Below are positions 28,086 to 38,472 of a stretch of DNA of 64,000 nt, in pieces. The notes below the pieces were generated by a model. The model had not been told where the DNA came from, did no database searches, and saw nothing but the letters and a program-made list of their open reading frames with translations. Source of the stretch: Sphingomonas lycopersici. GTDB lineage: Bacteria; Pseudomonadota; Alphaproteobacteria; Sphingomonadales; Sphingomonadaceae. How positions within the stretch are numbered: position 1 is the first letter of the stretch; each line of letters opens with the position of its first letter. A program made the position numbers and the translations under genes. The stretch is from positions 1-64,000 of the forward strand of contig NZ_JANFAU010000008.1 in the NCBI RefSeq assembly GCF_026130605.1, written 5' to 3'.

Positions 28086-28200
28086 TTCTCCCCTCCCTTG
28101 CACAAGGGAGGGGTCGGGGGTGGGTTGGCCTGCGAGGAAGCGGATCGGTGCCCCACATACCCACCCACCCCGAGCCCCTCCCTTCACCAGGGAGGGGAGT
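28086..28200. repeat. family B inverted repeat unit (CCCCTCCCTT...AAGGGAGGGG)
   Basis: Two hairpins, CCCCTCCCTTGCACAAGGGA and CCCCTCCCTTCACCAGGGAG, with GGGGGTGGGT and ACCCACCCCGAG facing each other between them. It lies between the convergent glpK and CoA-ligase genes and could end both transcripts. Confidence 0.85.
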
Positions 28201-28206
28201 CGACCT

Positions 28207-29940
28207 TCACGCCGCCGCCCGGTCCTCGAACAGCATCCTCAGATCGCGCTTCAATATCTTCCCGTTGGCGTTGCGCGGGAGCGTCTCGGGCGAGAAGCGG
28301 ATCGCCACCGGCACCTTGAACGCCGCCAGCCGCTCGCGCACCCACGCCTGCAATTCCGCCTCGGTCGCGCTCGAACCCGGCGCGAGATGGACCACCGCCG
28401 CCGGTTCCTCGCCCAAGGTGCGATGCGGGATGCCGATCACCGCGCAATCGGTCACCGCCGGGTGGGCGTAGAGCGCATTCTCCACCTCGCTCGAATAGAT
28501 ATTCTCGCCGCCGCGGATCACCATGTCCTTGGCGCGATCGACGATGAAGCAGAACCCCTCCGCATCCAGCCGCGCGAGATCGCCGGTGCGCACCCAGCCG
28601 TCGATGAAGGTCGCCGCGGTCGCCTCGGGCTTGTTCCAATAGCCCTTTACGATCATCGGCCCGCGCGCCCAGAGCTCGCCGACCTCGCCCACCGGCAGTT
28701 CCCGCGCCCCGTCCGCGTCCATGATCTTGAGATCGGCGACCGCGACCGGCGGCCCACAGCTTTCGGGGCGTTCGAGATAATCCTCCGCGCCGTGGGTGGT
28801 GACGGTCGCGGTGGTTTCGGTCATCCCCCAGCCGTTGCCGGGCAAGGCCTTGAGATCGGTCGCGATCTTGCGCACCAGTTCGGGCGCCGAGGGCGCCCCG
28901 CCGTAACCGATCATCTCGAGGCTGGAGAGATCGAAACGGTGCCGCTCGGGGTGTTCGAGCAATTGCCACGCGATCGTCGGCACCCCGCCGGTCGAATTGA
29001 CCCGCTCGCGCTCGATGATCTCCATCGCGCGCAACGCCTCGAACTTGCGCATGTAGATCGTCGTATTGCCCGCCGCCATCGCCCCCATCAGCCCGGCCGA
29101 GAGCGCGGTGGCGTGGAACAAAGGGATCACCGTCAGCGCCACCTTGCGCGTCGGCTCGGGCAAGGCGTCGCCGCGCCGCAACACCATCCGCGCCATCGCG
29201 AAGCCGGTGGAGAGGATATTGGTCATGAAATTGCGATGCGTGCCGAGCGCGCCCTTGGGATTGCCCGTGGTGCCGCTGGTGTAGAGGATCGTCGCATCGT
29301 CCTCGGGCACCAGATCGACCGCCGGCAACGCACGATCGGGCAGCGAGGCCCAGTCGTGCGGGGTGCCGATCACATCCTCCAGCCGCTCCGCGCCGTCGAG
29401 CATCGCCGCCGCGCGGCTGACCAGCACGCGGTCGAGCGCCGGCAGCGTTTTGCGATGCGGCGCAATTCGCGCCCAGCGCTCGTCATCGCTGATCAGCACC
29501 TTCGCCCCCGAATCGCTGAGGCCGTAAGCGAGTTCGTCGCCGGTCCACCACGCGTTGAGCGGCACCGCGATCGCCCCGATCGAGGTGATCGCGAAGAAAG
29601 CGACGACCCATTCGGGCAGGTTGCGCATCGTGATCGCGACGCGATCGCCCTTGGCGACGCCGCGCGCGCGCAAATCGGTGGCGAGCGCCGCGATCGCGCG
29701 GAACTGCGCCTCGTAGGAGACCCGCTCATCCTCGTAGATCGTCGCCAGCGCCTCGCCGTGGGTGCGCGAGAAATTGACCAGCGCGGCCATATGCGGCGGG
29801 GCGTTCTTCCATACCCGCGTCGGCACCCCGCGAATCGCCACCGTTTCCATTTCGAACCGTGCGCCCGGCGCGGTGAGGATCGCGGTCACCTCGTCCAACG
29901 TCATCGCTGGCCACGCGCGGGCCGTCGGCTGATTATCCAC
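28207..29940 (-). CDS. class I adenylate-forming acyl-CoA ligase
   Basis: 577 aa from a GTG at 29940, selected because GGAGAG lies seven bases upstream; an upstream ATG (30006) lacks this. Motifs: ATP/AMP-binding YTSGTTGNPKGALG, the A5-type GWGMTETTATV, the ribose-binding VRTGDLARLD, and the C-terminal catalytic Lys in PRNANGKILKRDL. The enzyme would adenylate a carboxylic acid and make its CoA ester. The substrate is unknown; a fatty or aromatic acid fits the surrounding acyl-CoA genes. It is divergent from the serine hydrolase. Confidence 0.88.
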   Translation of the reverse strand: MDNQPTARAWPAMTLDEVTAILTAPGARFEMETVAIRGVPTRVWKNAPPHMAALVNFSRTHGEALATIYEDERVSYEAQFRAIAALATDLRARGVAKGDRVAITMRNLPEWVVAFFAITSIGAIAVPLNAWWTGDELAYGLSDSGAKVLISDDERWARIAPHRKTLPALDRVLVSRAAAMLDGAERLEDVIGTPHDWASLPDRALPAVDLVPEDDATILYTSGTTGNPKGALGTHRNFMTNILSTGFAMARMVLRRGDALPEPTRKVALTVIPLFHATALSAGLMGAMAAGNTTIYMRKFEALRAMEIIERERVNSTGGVPTIAWQLLEHPERHRFDLSSLEMIGYGGAPSAPELVRKIATDLKALPGNGWGMTETTATVTTHGAEDYLERPESCGPPVAVADLKIMDADGARELPVGEVGELWARGPMIVKGYWNKPEATAATFIDGWVRTGDLARLDAEGFCFIVDRAKDMVIRGGENIYSSEVENALYAHPAVTDCAVIGIPHRTLGEEPAAVVHLAPGSSATEAELQAWVRERLAAFKVPVAIRFSPETLPRNANGKILKRDLRMLFEDRAAA

Positions 29941-30055
29941 GGCGAATCTCTCCAACTCGAAAAATGGGTTTGTCAGCGCAGAGGTTAGGATTGATTTTCT
30001 TATCACTCAAGCGATAGGGCGTGGAGAAGATTTGAAGCGGGGGTATGGAGCGGAC

Positions 30056-31279
30056 ATGAAGATCGCCAAGCCGGAAAAGCATGGGCTCGACTCAAGCAGG
30101 CTGGGCGCGATCGATCGATTGCTCAAGGAGCGTTACCTCGATCCGGGGCACTTCCCGCACGCGCAATTGCTGATCGCGCGCGACGGCGAGGTGGTGCATT
30201 TCTCGTCGCAGGGCGCGGCGCGCGAGGGCAAGAAGAAGGCGATCGACGAAAGCGCGCTGTTCCGCATCGCCTCGATGACCAAGCCGATCACCTCGCTGGC
30301 GTTCATGATCCTGGTCGAGGAGGCCAAGGTCGCGCTCGACACCCCGGTCCACCACGTCCTCCCCGAGCTCAAGGGCGTCGGGGTCTATGACGGCGGTGGC
30401 GCGGGGGTTCCGTTCGTGACCAAGCCGTGCGCCGAGCCGATGCGGATGGTCGATCTGCTGCGCCACACCGCGGGCTTCACCTATTCGTTCCAGAACCGAT
30501 CGAACATCGACGCCGCGCACCGCGCGCTCAAGCTGGAGAATTGGCACGGCGATTACGATCTCGACAGCTTCATCGCCGCTCTTGGCAAGCTGCCGCTCGA
30601 ATTCTCCCCCGGCACGCGCTGGAATTATTCGGTGGCGACCGACGTGCTCGGGCTGGTTGTCCAGCGCGTATCGGGGATGAAGCTCGAACGCTTCTTCGCC
30701 GAGCGCATCTTCGCCCCGCTGGGGATGAACGACACCTTCTTCACCGTCCCCACCGACAAGCTCGACCGGTTGGTCGATTGCTATACCGTCATCGAGGGCA
30801 AGGGCCGCCAGATGTTCGATCGCGCGAGCGAGAGCATGTGGGCGACGCCGTTCAAATTCGTCTCGGGCGGCGGCGGACTGGTGTCCAGCGCGCATGACTA
30901 TAACCGTTTCTGTCAGATGTGCCTGGGCGGCGGCGAGCTCGACGGCGCGCGCATCGTCGGTCGCAAGACGATCGAGCTGATGACGATGAACCATCTGCCC
31001 GGCAATGCGGACCTTTCGAGCATGTCGACCTCGCTGTTCAGCGAGACGCAGAATGCCGGCACCGGCTTCGGGCTCGGCTTTGCGGTGACGATCGACGTCG
31101 CGCGCTCGATGATGCCGGGGTCGGTCGGCGAATATTATTGGGGCGGGATGTTCTCGACCGCCTTTTTCATCGATCCCGTCGAGCGGCTGTCGATGGTATT
31201 CATGACCCAGCTATCGCCGTCGATGCTCTATCCGATCCGCCGCGAGCTGAAGACGATGATCTATTCCGCGCTGACCTGA
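30056..31279 (+). CDS. serine hydrolase, class C beta-lactamase fold
   Basis: 407 aa from an ATG with GGAG upstream (an earlier ATG at 30032 is less well placed). The nucleophile motif SxxK is SMTK in [11 protein letters not shown] near residue 77, and the second motif is YSV in [10 protein letters not shown]. The C-terminal part has the usual [18 protein letters not shown]. No signal peptide is seen, so it is probably cytoplasmic, unlike true AmpC enzymes. Most likely an EstB-like esterase or peptidase. It is followed 43 bases later by the hydratase/dehydrogenase gene and may share its transcript. Confidence 0.83.
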   Translation: MKIAKPEKHGLDSSRLGAIDRLLKERYLDPGHFPHAQLLIARDGEVVHFSSQGAAREGKKKAIDESALFRIASMTKPITSLAFMILVEEAKVALDTPVHHVLPELKGVGVYDGGGAGVPFVTKPCAEPMRMVDLLRHTAGFTYSFQNRSNIDAAHRALKLENWHGDYDLDSFIAALGKLPLEFSPGTRWNYSVATDVLGLVVQRVSGMKLERFFAERIFAPLGMNDTFFTVPTDKLDRLVDCYTVIEGKGRQMFDRASESMWATPFKFVSGGGGLVSSAHDYNRFCQMCLGGGELDGARIVGRKTIELMTMNHLPGNADLSSMSTSLFSETQNAGTGFGLGFAVTIDVARSMMPGSVGEYYWGGMFSTAFFIDPVERLSMVFMTQLSPSMLYPIRRELKTMIYSALT

Positions 31280-31322
31280 GCGCCGGCGCGCTTCCTGTCC
31301 GATCAATTGGAGACCTGAAATC

Positions 31323-33350
<2,028 letters not shown>

Positions 33351-33442
33351 CCCATCACGCCACCTCCCGCGCCTTAGAAGAAGGCAGGATAATTTGAGCG
33401 CCGCCCGGCGGAGGCAGGGGCCCGGTCGCGAACGGCCGGTGG

Positions 33443-33468
33443 CTGGACCCCGGCCTTCGCCGGGGTGG
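33443..33468. repeat. short palindromic repeat (CCCCGGCCTTCGCCGGGG)
   Basis: A single-arm hairpin, CTGGACCCCGGCCTTCGCCGGG, in the 171-base gap before the amidase gene. It is similar to the small repeat at the start of the gspJ leader (1920-1941). Confidence 0.75.
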
Positions 33469-33521
33469 CAAGCTCTCCTTTCCCTGCCTTTGCCGGAACG
33501 GCGATTTCCTGGAGTAACGCA

Positions 33522-34841
33522 ATGACCGAACGCTCCGCCCTTGAAACTGCCGCCGCCGTCCGCGCCGGCGAGACCAGCGCGTTGCTCGAAACCGAGGCGG
33601 CGATCGCGCGGATCGAGGCGCGCGACGCCGCGCTCAACGCAGTGGTGGTGCGCGATTTCGATCGCGCCCGCGCCGCCGCCGCCGCGCTCGACCAGCGCAT
33701 CAAGCACGGCTTCGACGCGCCGCTGCTCGGCGTGCCGATGACGGTGAAGGAAAGCTACGACATCGCCGGGCTCAAGACGACCTGGGGGTTCGAGGCGCAA
33801 CGCAATTTCACCGCGCAGGACGATGCGGTGCTGGTCAAGCGCCTCAAGGCGGCGGGCGCGATCGTGCTCGGCAAGACCAATGTGCCCGTCGGCCTCGCCG
33901 ATCTGCAATCGAACAACCCGATCTACGGCCGCACGCTCAATCCGCACGATCACACGCGCTCGGCCGGCGGATCGTCAGGCGGCGCGGCGGTAGCGCTGGC
34001 GAGCGGGATGGTGCCGCTGGAGATCGGATCGGACATCGGCGGCTCGATCCGCACCCCTGCCGCGTTCAACGGCGTGTGGGGATTGAAGCCGACCTTCGAC
34101 CTGCTCTCCTCCACCGGGCATCATTTTCCGGGGAGCGACGGCGCGCGGGTCGCGCTCGGGGTGTGCGGGCCGATGGCGCGCAACGCCGACGATCTGGTCG
34201 TCGCGCTCGATGTGCTCGCCGATCATCCGGTCGCCCCGGCAGCACCCCGCGAGGCCGGCGCGTGGCGCATCCTGATCCTCGCCGATCACCCCGAGGCGAC
34301 GCTTTCAGCCGAGATGCGCGCGGCGCTGCAGGCGGTGGGCGACGCCTTCGCCGATGCCGGGGCGAAGGTCGATCATCGCAGCGATCTGCTCCCCGATCTC
34401 GCGCAGCAGCACCGCCATTACATGCACATGCTCAACATCGCGATGACGCGCGGCGCGGCGATGGGCGATCGCCCGGTGCCGACGCTCGCCGAATGGTTCG
34501 ATCTCGGCGATCATCAGGCGCGCAACATGCGGCAATGGGCCACCTTGTTCGGCGATTATGACGCGGTGATCGCGCCGATGTTCGCCACCACCGCCTTCCC
34601 GCACGACGATACCCCGCTGGCGCAGCGCCGGCTGACGATCGACGGCGAGGACACCTCGTTCGGCGCGCAATTCGCCTGGCCCGGGCTCGCCACCTTCCCG
34701 ATGCTGCCCGCAACCAGCGTGCCGGTCGCGACCGGCAAGGACGGGCTGCCGATCGGGGTGCAGGTCATCACCGACCGCTATCAGGATCATCTCTCGATCG
34801 CCGCCGCGCGCGCGGCGCACAATCTCATATGGAGCAAGTGA
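33522..34841 (+). CDS. amidase signature family hydrolase
   Basis: 439 aa from an ATG with GGAG upstream. The Ser-cisSer-Lys triad is visible: Lys in VPMTVKESYD, the glycine/serine-rich stretch AGGSSGGAAVALASGMVPLE, and the nucleophile region GSDIGGSIRTPAAFNGVWG. It hydrolyses an amide bond, in the cytoplasm since no signal peptide is seen. The substrate is unknown. The gene abuts the next one (TGATG overlap), so it is co-translated with the acyl-CoA dehydrogenase pair. Perhaps it releases an acid that then enters the acyl-CoA pathway. Confidence 0.9.
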   Translation: MTERSALETAAAVRAGETSALLETEAAIARIEARDAALNAVVVRDFDRARAAAAALDQRIKHGFDAPLLGVPMTVKESYDIAGLKTTWGFEAQRNFTAQDDAVLVKRLKAAGAIVLGKTNVPVGLADLQSNNPIYGRTLNPHDHTRSAGGSSGGAAVALASGMVPLEIGSDIGGSIRTPAAFNGVWGLKPTFDLLSSTGHHFPGSDGARVALGVCGPMARNADDLVVALDVLADHPVAPAAPREAGAWRILILADHPEATLSAEMRAALQAVGDAFADAGAKVDHRSDLLPDLAQQHRHYMHMLNIAMTRGAAMGDRPVPTLAEWFDLGDHQARNMRQWATLFGDYDAVIAPMFATTAFPHDDTPLAQRRLTIDGEDTSFGAQFAWPGLATFPMLPATSVPVATGKDGLPIGVQVITDRYQDHLSIAAARAAHNLIWSK

Positions 34842-36025
34842 TGAGCGACCTCGAACAATTCCGCGCCGAGACGCGCGCCTGGCTCGAAGCCAATTGCCCG
34901 CCGGAGATGCGCGAGCCGGTGCGCACCGAAAAGGACGCCGTGTGGGGCGGCCGCGACCAGAGCGAGATGACCCCGGCGCAGAAATTGTGGATGGACCGGA
35001 TGGGCGCACGCGGCTGGACGGTGCCCGATTGGCCGAAGGACTATGGCGGCGGCGGCCTCTCGGCGGCCGAGACCAAAATCCTGCGCGAGGAAATGGCCAA
35101 GCTGCGTTGCCGCAATCCCTTGTCGTCGTTCGGCATTTCGATGCTCGGGCCGGCGCTGCTCAAATATGGCAACGAGGCGCAGAAGAAGGAGCATCTGCCC
35201 AAGATCGCGCGCGGCGAAATCCGCTGGTGCCAGGGCTATTCGGAGCCCAATGCGGGGTCGGACCTCGCCAGCCTCGCCACCAAGGCGGAGGACAAGGGCG
35301 ATCACTTCCTCGTCAACGGCCAGAAGATATGGACCAGCTATGCCAACAAGGCCGACTGGATCTTCTGCCTTGTCCGCACCGATCCGACCAACAAGCATAA
35401 CGGCATCAGCTTCGTGCTGTTCGACATGCGGACCCCGGGTGTTTCGACCAAGCCGATCCTGCTGATCTCCGGCTATTCCCCGTTCTGCGAAACCTTCTTC
35501 GACAATGTGAAGGTGCCGAAGGAGAATCTGGTCGGCGAGCTCAACAAGGGCTGGGACGTCGCCAAATACCTCCTCGGCCACGAGCGCGAGATGATCTCGG
35601 GCATGGGGCTCGGCGGCGGGGGCAAGAATCCGCTGATCGAGGGCGCCAAGAAGACGATCGGGCTCGACGACGACGGGCGGCTCGCCGATCCGCTGCTGCG
35701 CGGGCAGATCGCGCTGTTCGAGGTACGCGCCAGGGCGTTCGCGGCACAGTCAGAGCGGTTCATCGACGAATTGAAGGCGGGTCAGGCGCACCCCGCCCAG
35801 CCCTCGATGATGAAATATTACGGCACCGAGCTCAACAAGGCGCGCTACGAGCTGATGATGGCCGCGGGCGGATCGGACCAGCTCGAATGGGAAAGCGACG
35901 CCACCGAACACGGCCGCGAGGTGCGCGCCTGGCTGCGCACCAAGGCCAATTCGATCGAGGGCGGCACATCCGAGGTGCAGCTCAACATCATCGCCAAGCG
36001 CATCCTCAACCTGCCGGGCGCGTGA
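34841..36025 (+). CDS. acyl-CoA dehydrogenase, large-subunit type
   Basis: 394 aa from an ATG that overlaps the amidase stop. FAD-dependent acyl-CoA dehydrogenase fold: WCQGYSEPNAGSDLASLATK and the C-terminal GGTSEVQLNIIAKRIL. At the position of the medium-chain enzyme's catalytic Glu (YEGT) this protein has Gly (EGGT), so its base, if any, is elsewhere, as in isovaleryl- and steroid-type enzymes. Together with the next gene it looks like one half of a heterotetrameric dehydrogenase of the kind used on bulky or branched acyl-CoAs such as steroid side chains. Confidence 0.9.
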   Translation: MSDLEQFRAETRAWLEANCPPEMREPVRTEKDAVWGGRDQSEMTPAQKLWMDRMGARGWTVPDWPKDYGGGGLSAAETKILREEMAKLRCRNPLSSFGISMLGPALLKYGNEAQKKEHLPKIARGEIRWCQGYSEPNAGSDLASLATKAEDKGDHFLVNGQKIWTSYANKADWIFCLVRTDPTNKHNGISFVLFDMRTPGVSTKPILLISGYSPFCETFFDNVKVPKENLVGELNKGWDVAKYLLGHEREMISGMGLGGGGKNPLIEGAKKTIGLDDDGRLADPLLRGQIALFEVRARAFAAQSERFIDELKAGQAHPAQPSMMKYYGTELNKARYELMMAAGGSDQLEWESDATEHGREVRAWLRTKANSIEGGTSEVQLNIIAKRILNLPGA

Positions 36026-36064
36026 CGCGCGAACCGATCCACGCGATAGACCCGTTCGCTCTCC

Positions 36065-36093
36065 CCGTCATTCCAGCGGAGGCGGGGATGACG
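36065..36093. repeat. degenerate family A half repeat
   Basis: CCGTCATTCCAGCGGAGGCG, ending GGGATGACGG, lies between the two dehydrogenase genes. It is a decayed copy. Confidence 0.55.
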
Positions 36094-36125
36094 GATGGAG
36101 AGACGGGATGACGGAGTAAAAGAAA

Positions 36126-37253
36126 ATGCCGCTTTTCCTGAATGACGAGCAGACGATGCTGCGCGACACGGCGAAGGATTTCGTCGCCGAACACGCCCCC
36201 GTCAGCCATATGCGCAAGCTGCGCGACGACAATGACGCGACCGGATTCAGCCGCGATCTGTGGAAGCAATTCGCCGATATGGGCTTCACCGGCATCCTGA
36301 TCGGCGAGGATCACGGCGGGCTCGGGCTCGGCCATGTCGAGGCCGGGGTGGTGCTGGAGGAGATCGGACGCAACCTCTCCCCCTCCCCGTTCCTCGCCAC
36401 CGCGGTCGCGGCGGTCGAGGCGCTCAAGGGCACCGACCACGCCCAGCGCTGGTATCCCGGCATCCTCGCCGGCGAGACGGTCGCCGCGCTGGCGATCGAC
36501 GAGGGCGCCAAGCATCGCACCGCGGTCGGGCTCAAGGCCGAGCGCGCCGGCAACGGCTTCCGCCTCACCGGCAAGAAGCAGTTCGTCACCCACGGGCATG
36601 TCGCCGATCTGCTGATCGTCGCCGCGCGCACCGCGGGTTCGCCCGATGACGAGGCGGGCGTCACCTTGTTCGCGGTGCCGAAGGATGCGGCGAAACTCAC
36701 CGTCACCCCCGAGCGGCTGGCCGATGCGAGCCTTGCCGCGCGGCTCGAATTCGACGGCGTGGACGTCGACGCGGATGCGGTGATCGGCGAGGTCGATGCC
36801 GGACGCGGGCCGCTCGGCCGGCTGCTCCGGGCGGGCCGTACCGGCGCGGCGGCGGAGATGCTCGGCGTCGGCGGCGGCGCGATGGACATGACCGTCAATT
36901 ATCTCAAGGAACGCAAGCAGTTCGGCACGCTGATCGGCAGCTTCCAGGCGCTCCAGCATCGCGCCGCGCATCTCTATAGCGAGATGGAGGTGGCGCGCGC
37001 CGCGGTGCTCAAGGCGCAGCAATTGCTCGATGCGGGCGACGACAAGGCCGATGCCGCGGTCTCGGTCGCCAAGGCGATGACCGGCCTCGCGACGATGCTC
37101 AGCGTGCAGGAAGGCGTGCAGATGCACGGCGGGATCGGCATGACCGACGAATATGACATCGGCTTCTACATGAAGCGCCAGCGCGTGCTCGCCGAAATGT
37201 TCGGCGATGCCAATTTCCACGCCGACCAATTGGCGCGCGCGGCGGGTTATTGA
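36126..37253 (+). CDS. acyl-CoA dehydrogenase, small-subunit type
   Basis: 375 aa. It is an acyl-CoA dehydrogenase with a shorter, more divergent middle than its neighbour. The C-terminus has QEGVQMHGGIGMTDEYDIGF in place of the canonical YEGT region. Large/small adjacent pairs like this form alpha2-beta2 enzymes with one FAD per dimer in the FadE28-FadE29 group. The partner is encoded 100 bases upstream. Pairing with the amidase and thioesterase suggests a shared catabolic pathway; the substrate is unknown. Confidence 0.88.
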   Translation: MPLFLNDEQTMLRDTAKDFVAEHAPVSHMRKLRDDNDATGFSRDLWKQFADMGFTGILIGEDHGGLGLGHVEAGVVLEEIGRNLSPSPFLATAVAAVEALKGTDHAQRWYPGILAGETVAALAIDEGAKHRTAVGLKAERAGNGFRLTGKKQFVTHGHVADLLIVAARTAGSPDDEAGVTLFAVPKDAAKLTVTPERLADASLAARLEFDGVDVDADAVIGEVDAGRGPLGRLLRAGRTGAAAEMLGVGGGAMDMTVNYLKERKQFGTLIGSFQALQHRAAHLYSEMEVARAAVLKAQQLLDAGDDKADAAVSVAKAMTGLATMLSVQEGVQMHGGIGMTDEYDIGFYMKRQRVLAEMFGDANFHADQLARAAGY

Positions 37254-37280
37254 TCGCACACGCGACCCGCGACCTTCTAT

Positions 37281-37364
37281 CGTCATGCCGGGCTTGACCC
37301 GGCATCCAGAGCCACAAATACCACCGCCTGTTGCCCTGGATGCCGGTTCAAGTCCGGCATGACG
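37281..37364. repeat. inverted repeat unit (CGTCATGCCGGG...CCGGCATGACG)
   Basis: Arms at 37281-37309 (CGTCATGCCGGGCTTGACCC...) and 37336-37364 face each other. An ATG in the right arm opens the thioesterase frame but is probably not its start. Confidence 0.88.
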
Positions 37365-37397
37365 GTAAAAGACAAGCCCGAAAAGGAGCCGATCGAC

Positions 37398-38291
37398 GTG
37401 TCAGACGCCCCCACCCCCACCCCGGCGGAGCTTGCCGCAGAGCTGGTCGACCTGCTCGACGTGGAGGAAATCGACACCGATCTGTATCGCGGCCGTCGCC
37501 AGCGCGACGGGGTCGGCAGGGTGTTCGGCGGGCAGGTGATCGCGCAGGCGCTGCAGGCCGCGCAGCGCTCGACCGATGCGCCCAAGGTCGCGCATTCGCT
37601 CCACGCCTATTTCATGCGCCCGGGCGACGAGAATTATCCGATCATCTTCCGCGTCGTGCGCGATTTCGAGGGGCGCAGCTTCGCCACCCGCCGCGTCATC
37701 GCGATGCAGCGCGGCGCGCCGATCCTCAACATGGCGGCATCGTTCCAGGTGCCGGAGGGCGGCTTCCACCACCAGGATCAGATGCCCGACGTTCCCGCGC
37801 CCGAGGAACTCGAGAGCGAAGCGGCGATCCGCGCGCGAGAGAGCCCGCATGTCGACGAGCGTTACCGCCGCGCGCTGACCCGCCCGCGCCCGATCGAGAT
37901 CCGCCCGGTCTTCCCGCGCAAATGGTTCAACCCCACCCCGACCGCGCCGATCCAGCATAGCTGGTTCCGCATCGTCGCGCCGGTGGGGGACGATCCGGCG
38001 ATCCACCGCGCGATCCTGTCCTATGCGTCGGACATGTCGCTGCTCGGCACCTGCATGCTACCGCACGGCGTCAACTGGACGACCCCCGGCTTCCAGAGCG
38101 CGAGCCTCGATCATGCGGTGTGGTTGCACGAGGATTTCCGCGCCGACGACTGGCTGCTCTATTCCACCGACAGCCCCTGGGCGGGCCACGCGCGCGGGAT
38201 GAACCGCGGCCAGATCTTCACCCGCGACGGCCGGCTCGTCGCCAGCGTCGCGCAGGAAGGCCTGATCCGCCTGCGCGAACCGCGGGGGTAG
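37398..38291 (+). CDS. tesB: TesB-like acyl-CoA thioesterase II
   Basis: 297 aa from a GTG preceded by AAGGAG; an earlier in-frame ATG (37359) lies inside a palindromic repeat and has no ribosome-binding site. Double hotdog fold: GRVFGGQVIAQALQAA at the N-terminus, HSLHAYFMRPGD, and SASLDHAVWLHEDFRADDWL, which carries the conserved Asp region, in the C-terminal half. It hydrolyses acyl-CoA to acid plus CoA in the cytoplasm. It follows the two dehydrogenase genes on the same strand. Confidence 0.9.
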   Translation: MSDAPTPTPAELAAELVDLLDVEEIDTDLYRGRRQRDGVGRVFGGQVIAQALQAAQRSTDAPKVAHSLHAYFMRPGDENYPIIFRVVRDFEGRSFATRRVIAMQRGAPILNMAASFQVPEGGFHHQDQMPDVPAPEELESEAAIRARESPHVDERYRRALTRPRPIEIRPVFPRKWFNPTPTAPIQHSWFRIVAPVGDDPAIHRAILSYASDMSLLGTCMLPHGVNWTTPGFQSASLDHAVWLHEDFRADDWLLYSTDSPWAGHARGMNRGQIFTRDGRLVASVAQEGLIRLREPRG

Positions 38292-38300
38292 CGCCAAAAA

Positions 38301-38410
38301 GCCCCTCCCCTTCAGGGGAGGGGTTGGGGGTGGGGAAGGTGTCTCACCGAGACCGTCCGCCCGTGACTCCTGACTCCCCCACCCCAACCCCTCCCCTGAA
38401 GGGGAGGGGC
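38301..38410. repeat. family B inverted repeat unit
   Basis: CCCCTCCCCTTCAGGGGAGG near 38302-38325 and CCCCTCCCCTGAAGGGGAGG near 38388-38409, with TTGGGGGTGGGG and CCCCCACCCCAA between. It fills the gap between the thioesterase and DUF885 genes. Confidence 0.88.
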
Positions 38411-38472
38411 TTCAATTGCGCCGCGGATAGCGTATCCCCGCCAGCATCACCGCCAAAAGTGGGACTCTGATC

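Noticed and set aside
37359..37397. ATG start for the thioesterase at 37359
   Set aside because: The ATG is part of a palindromic repeat arm and lacks a ribosome-binding site; the GTG at 37398 has AAGGAG upstream.
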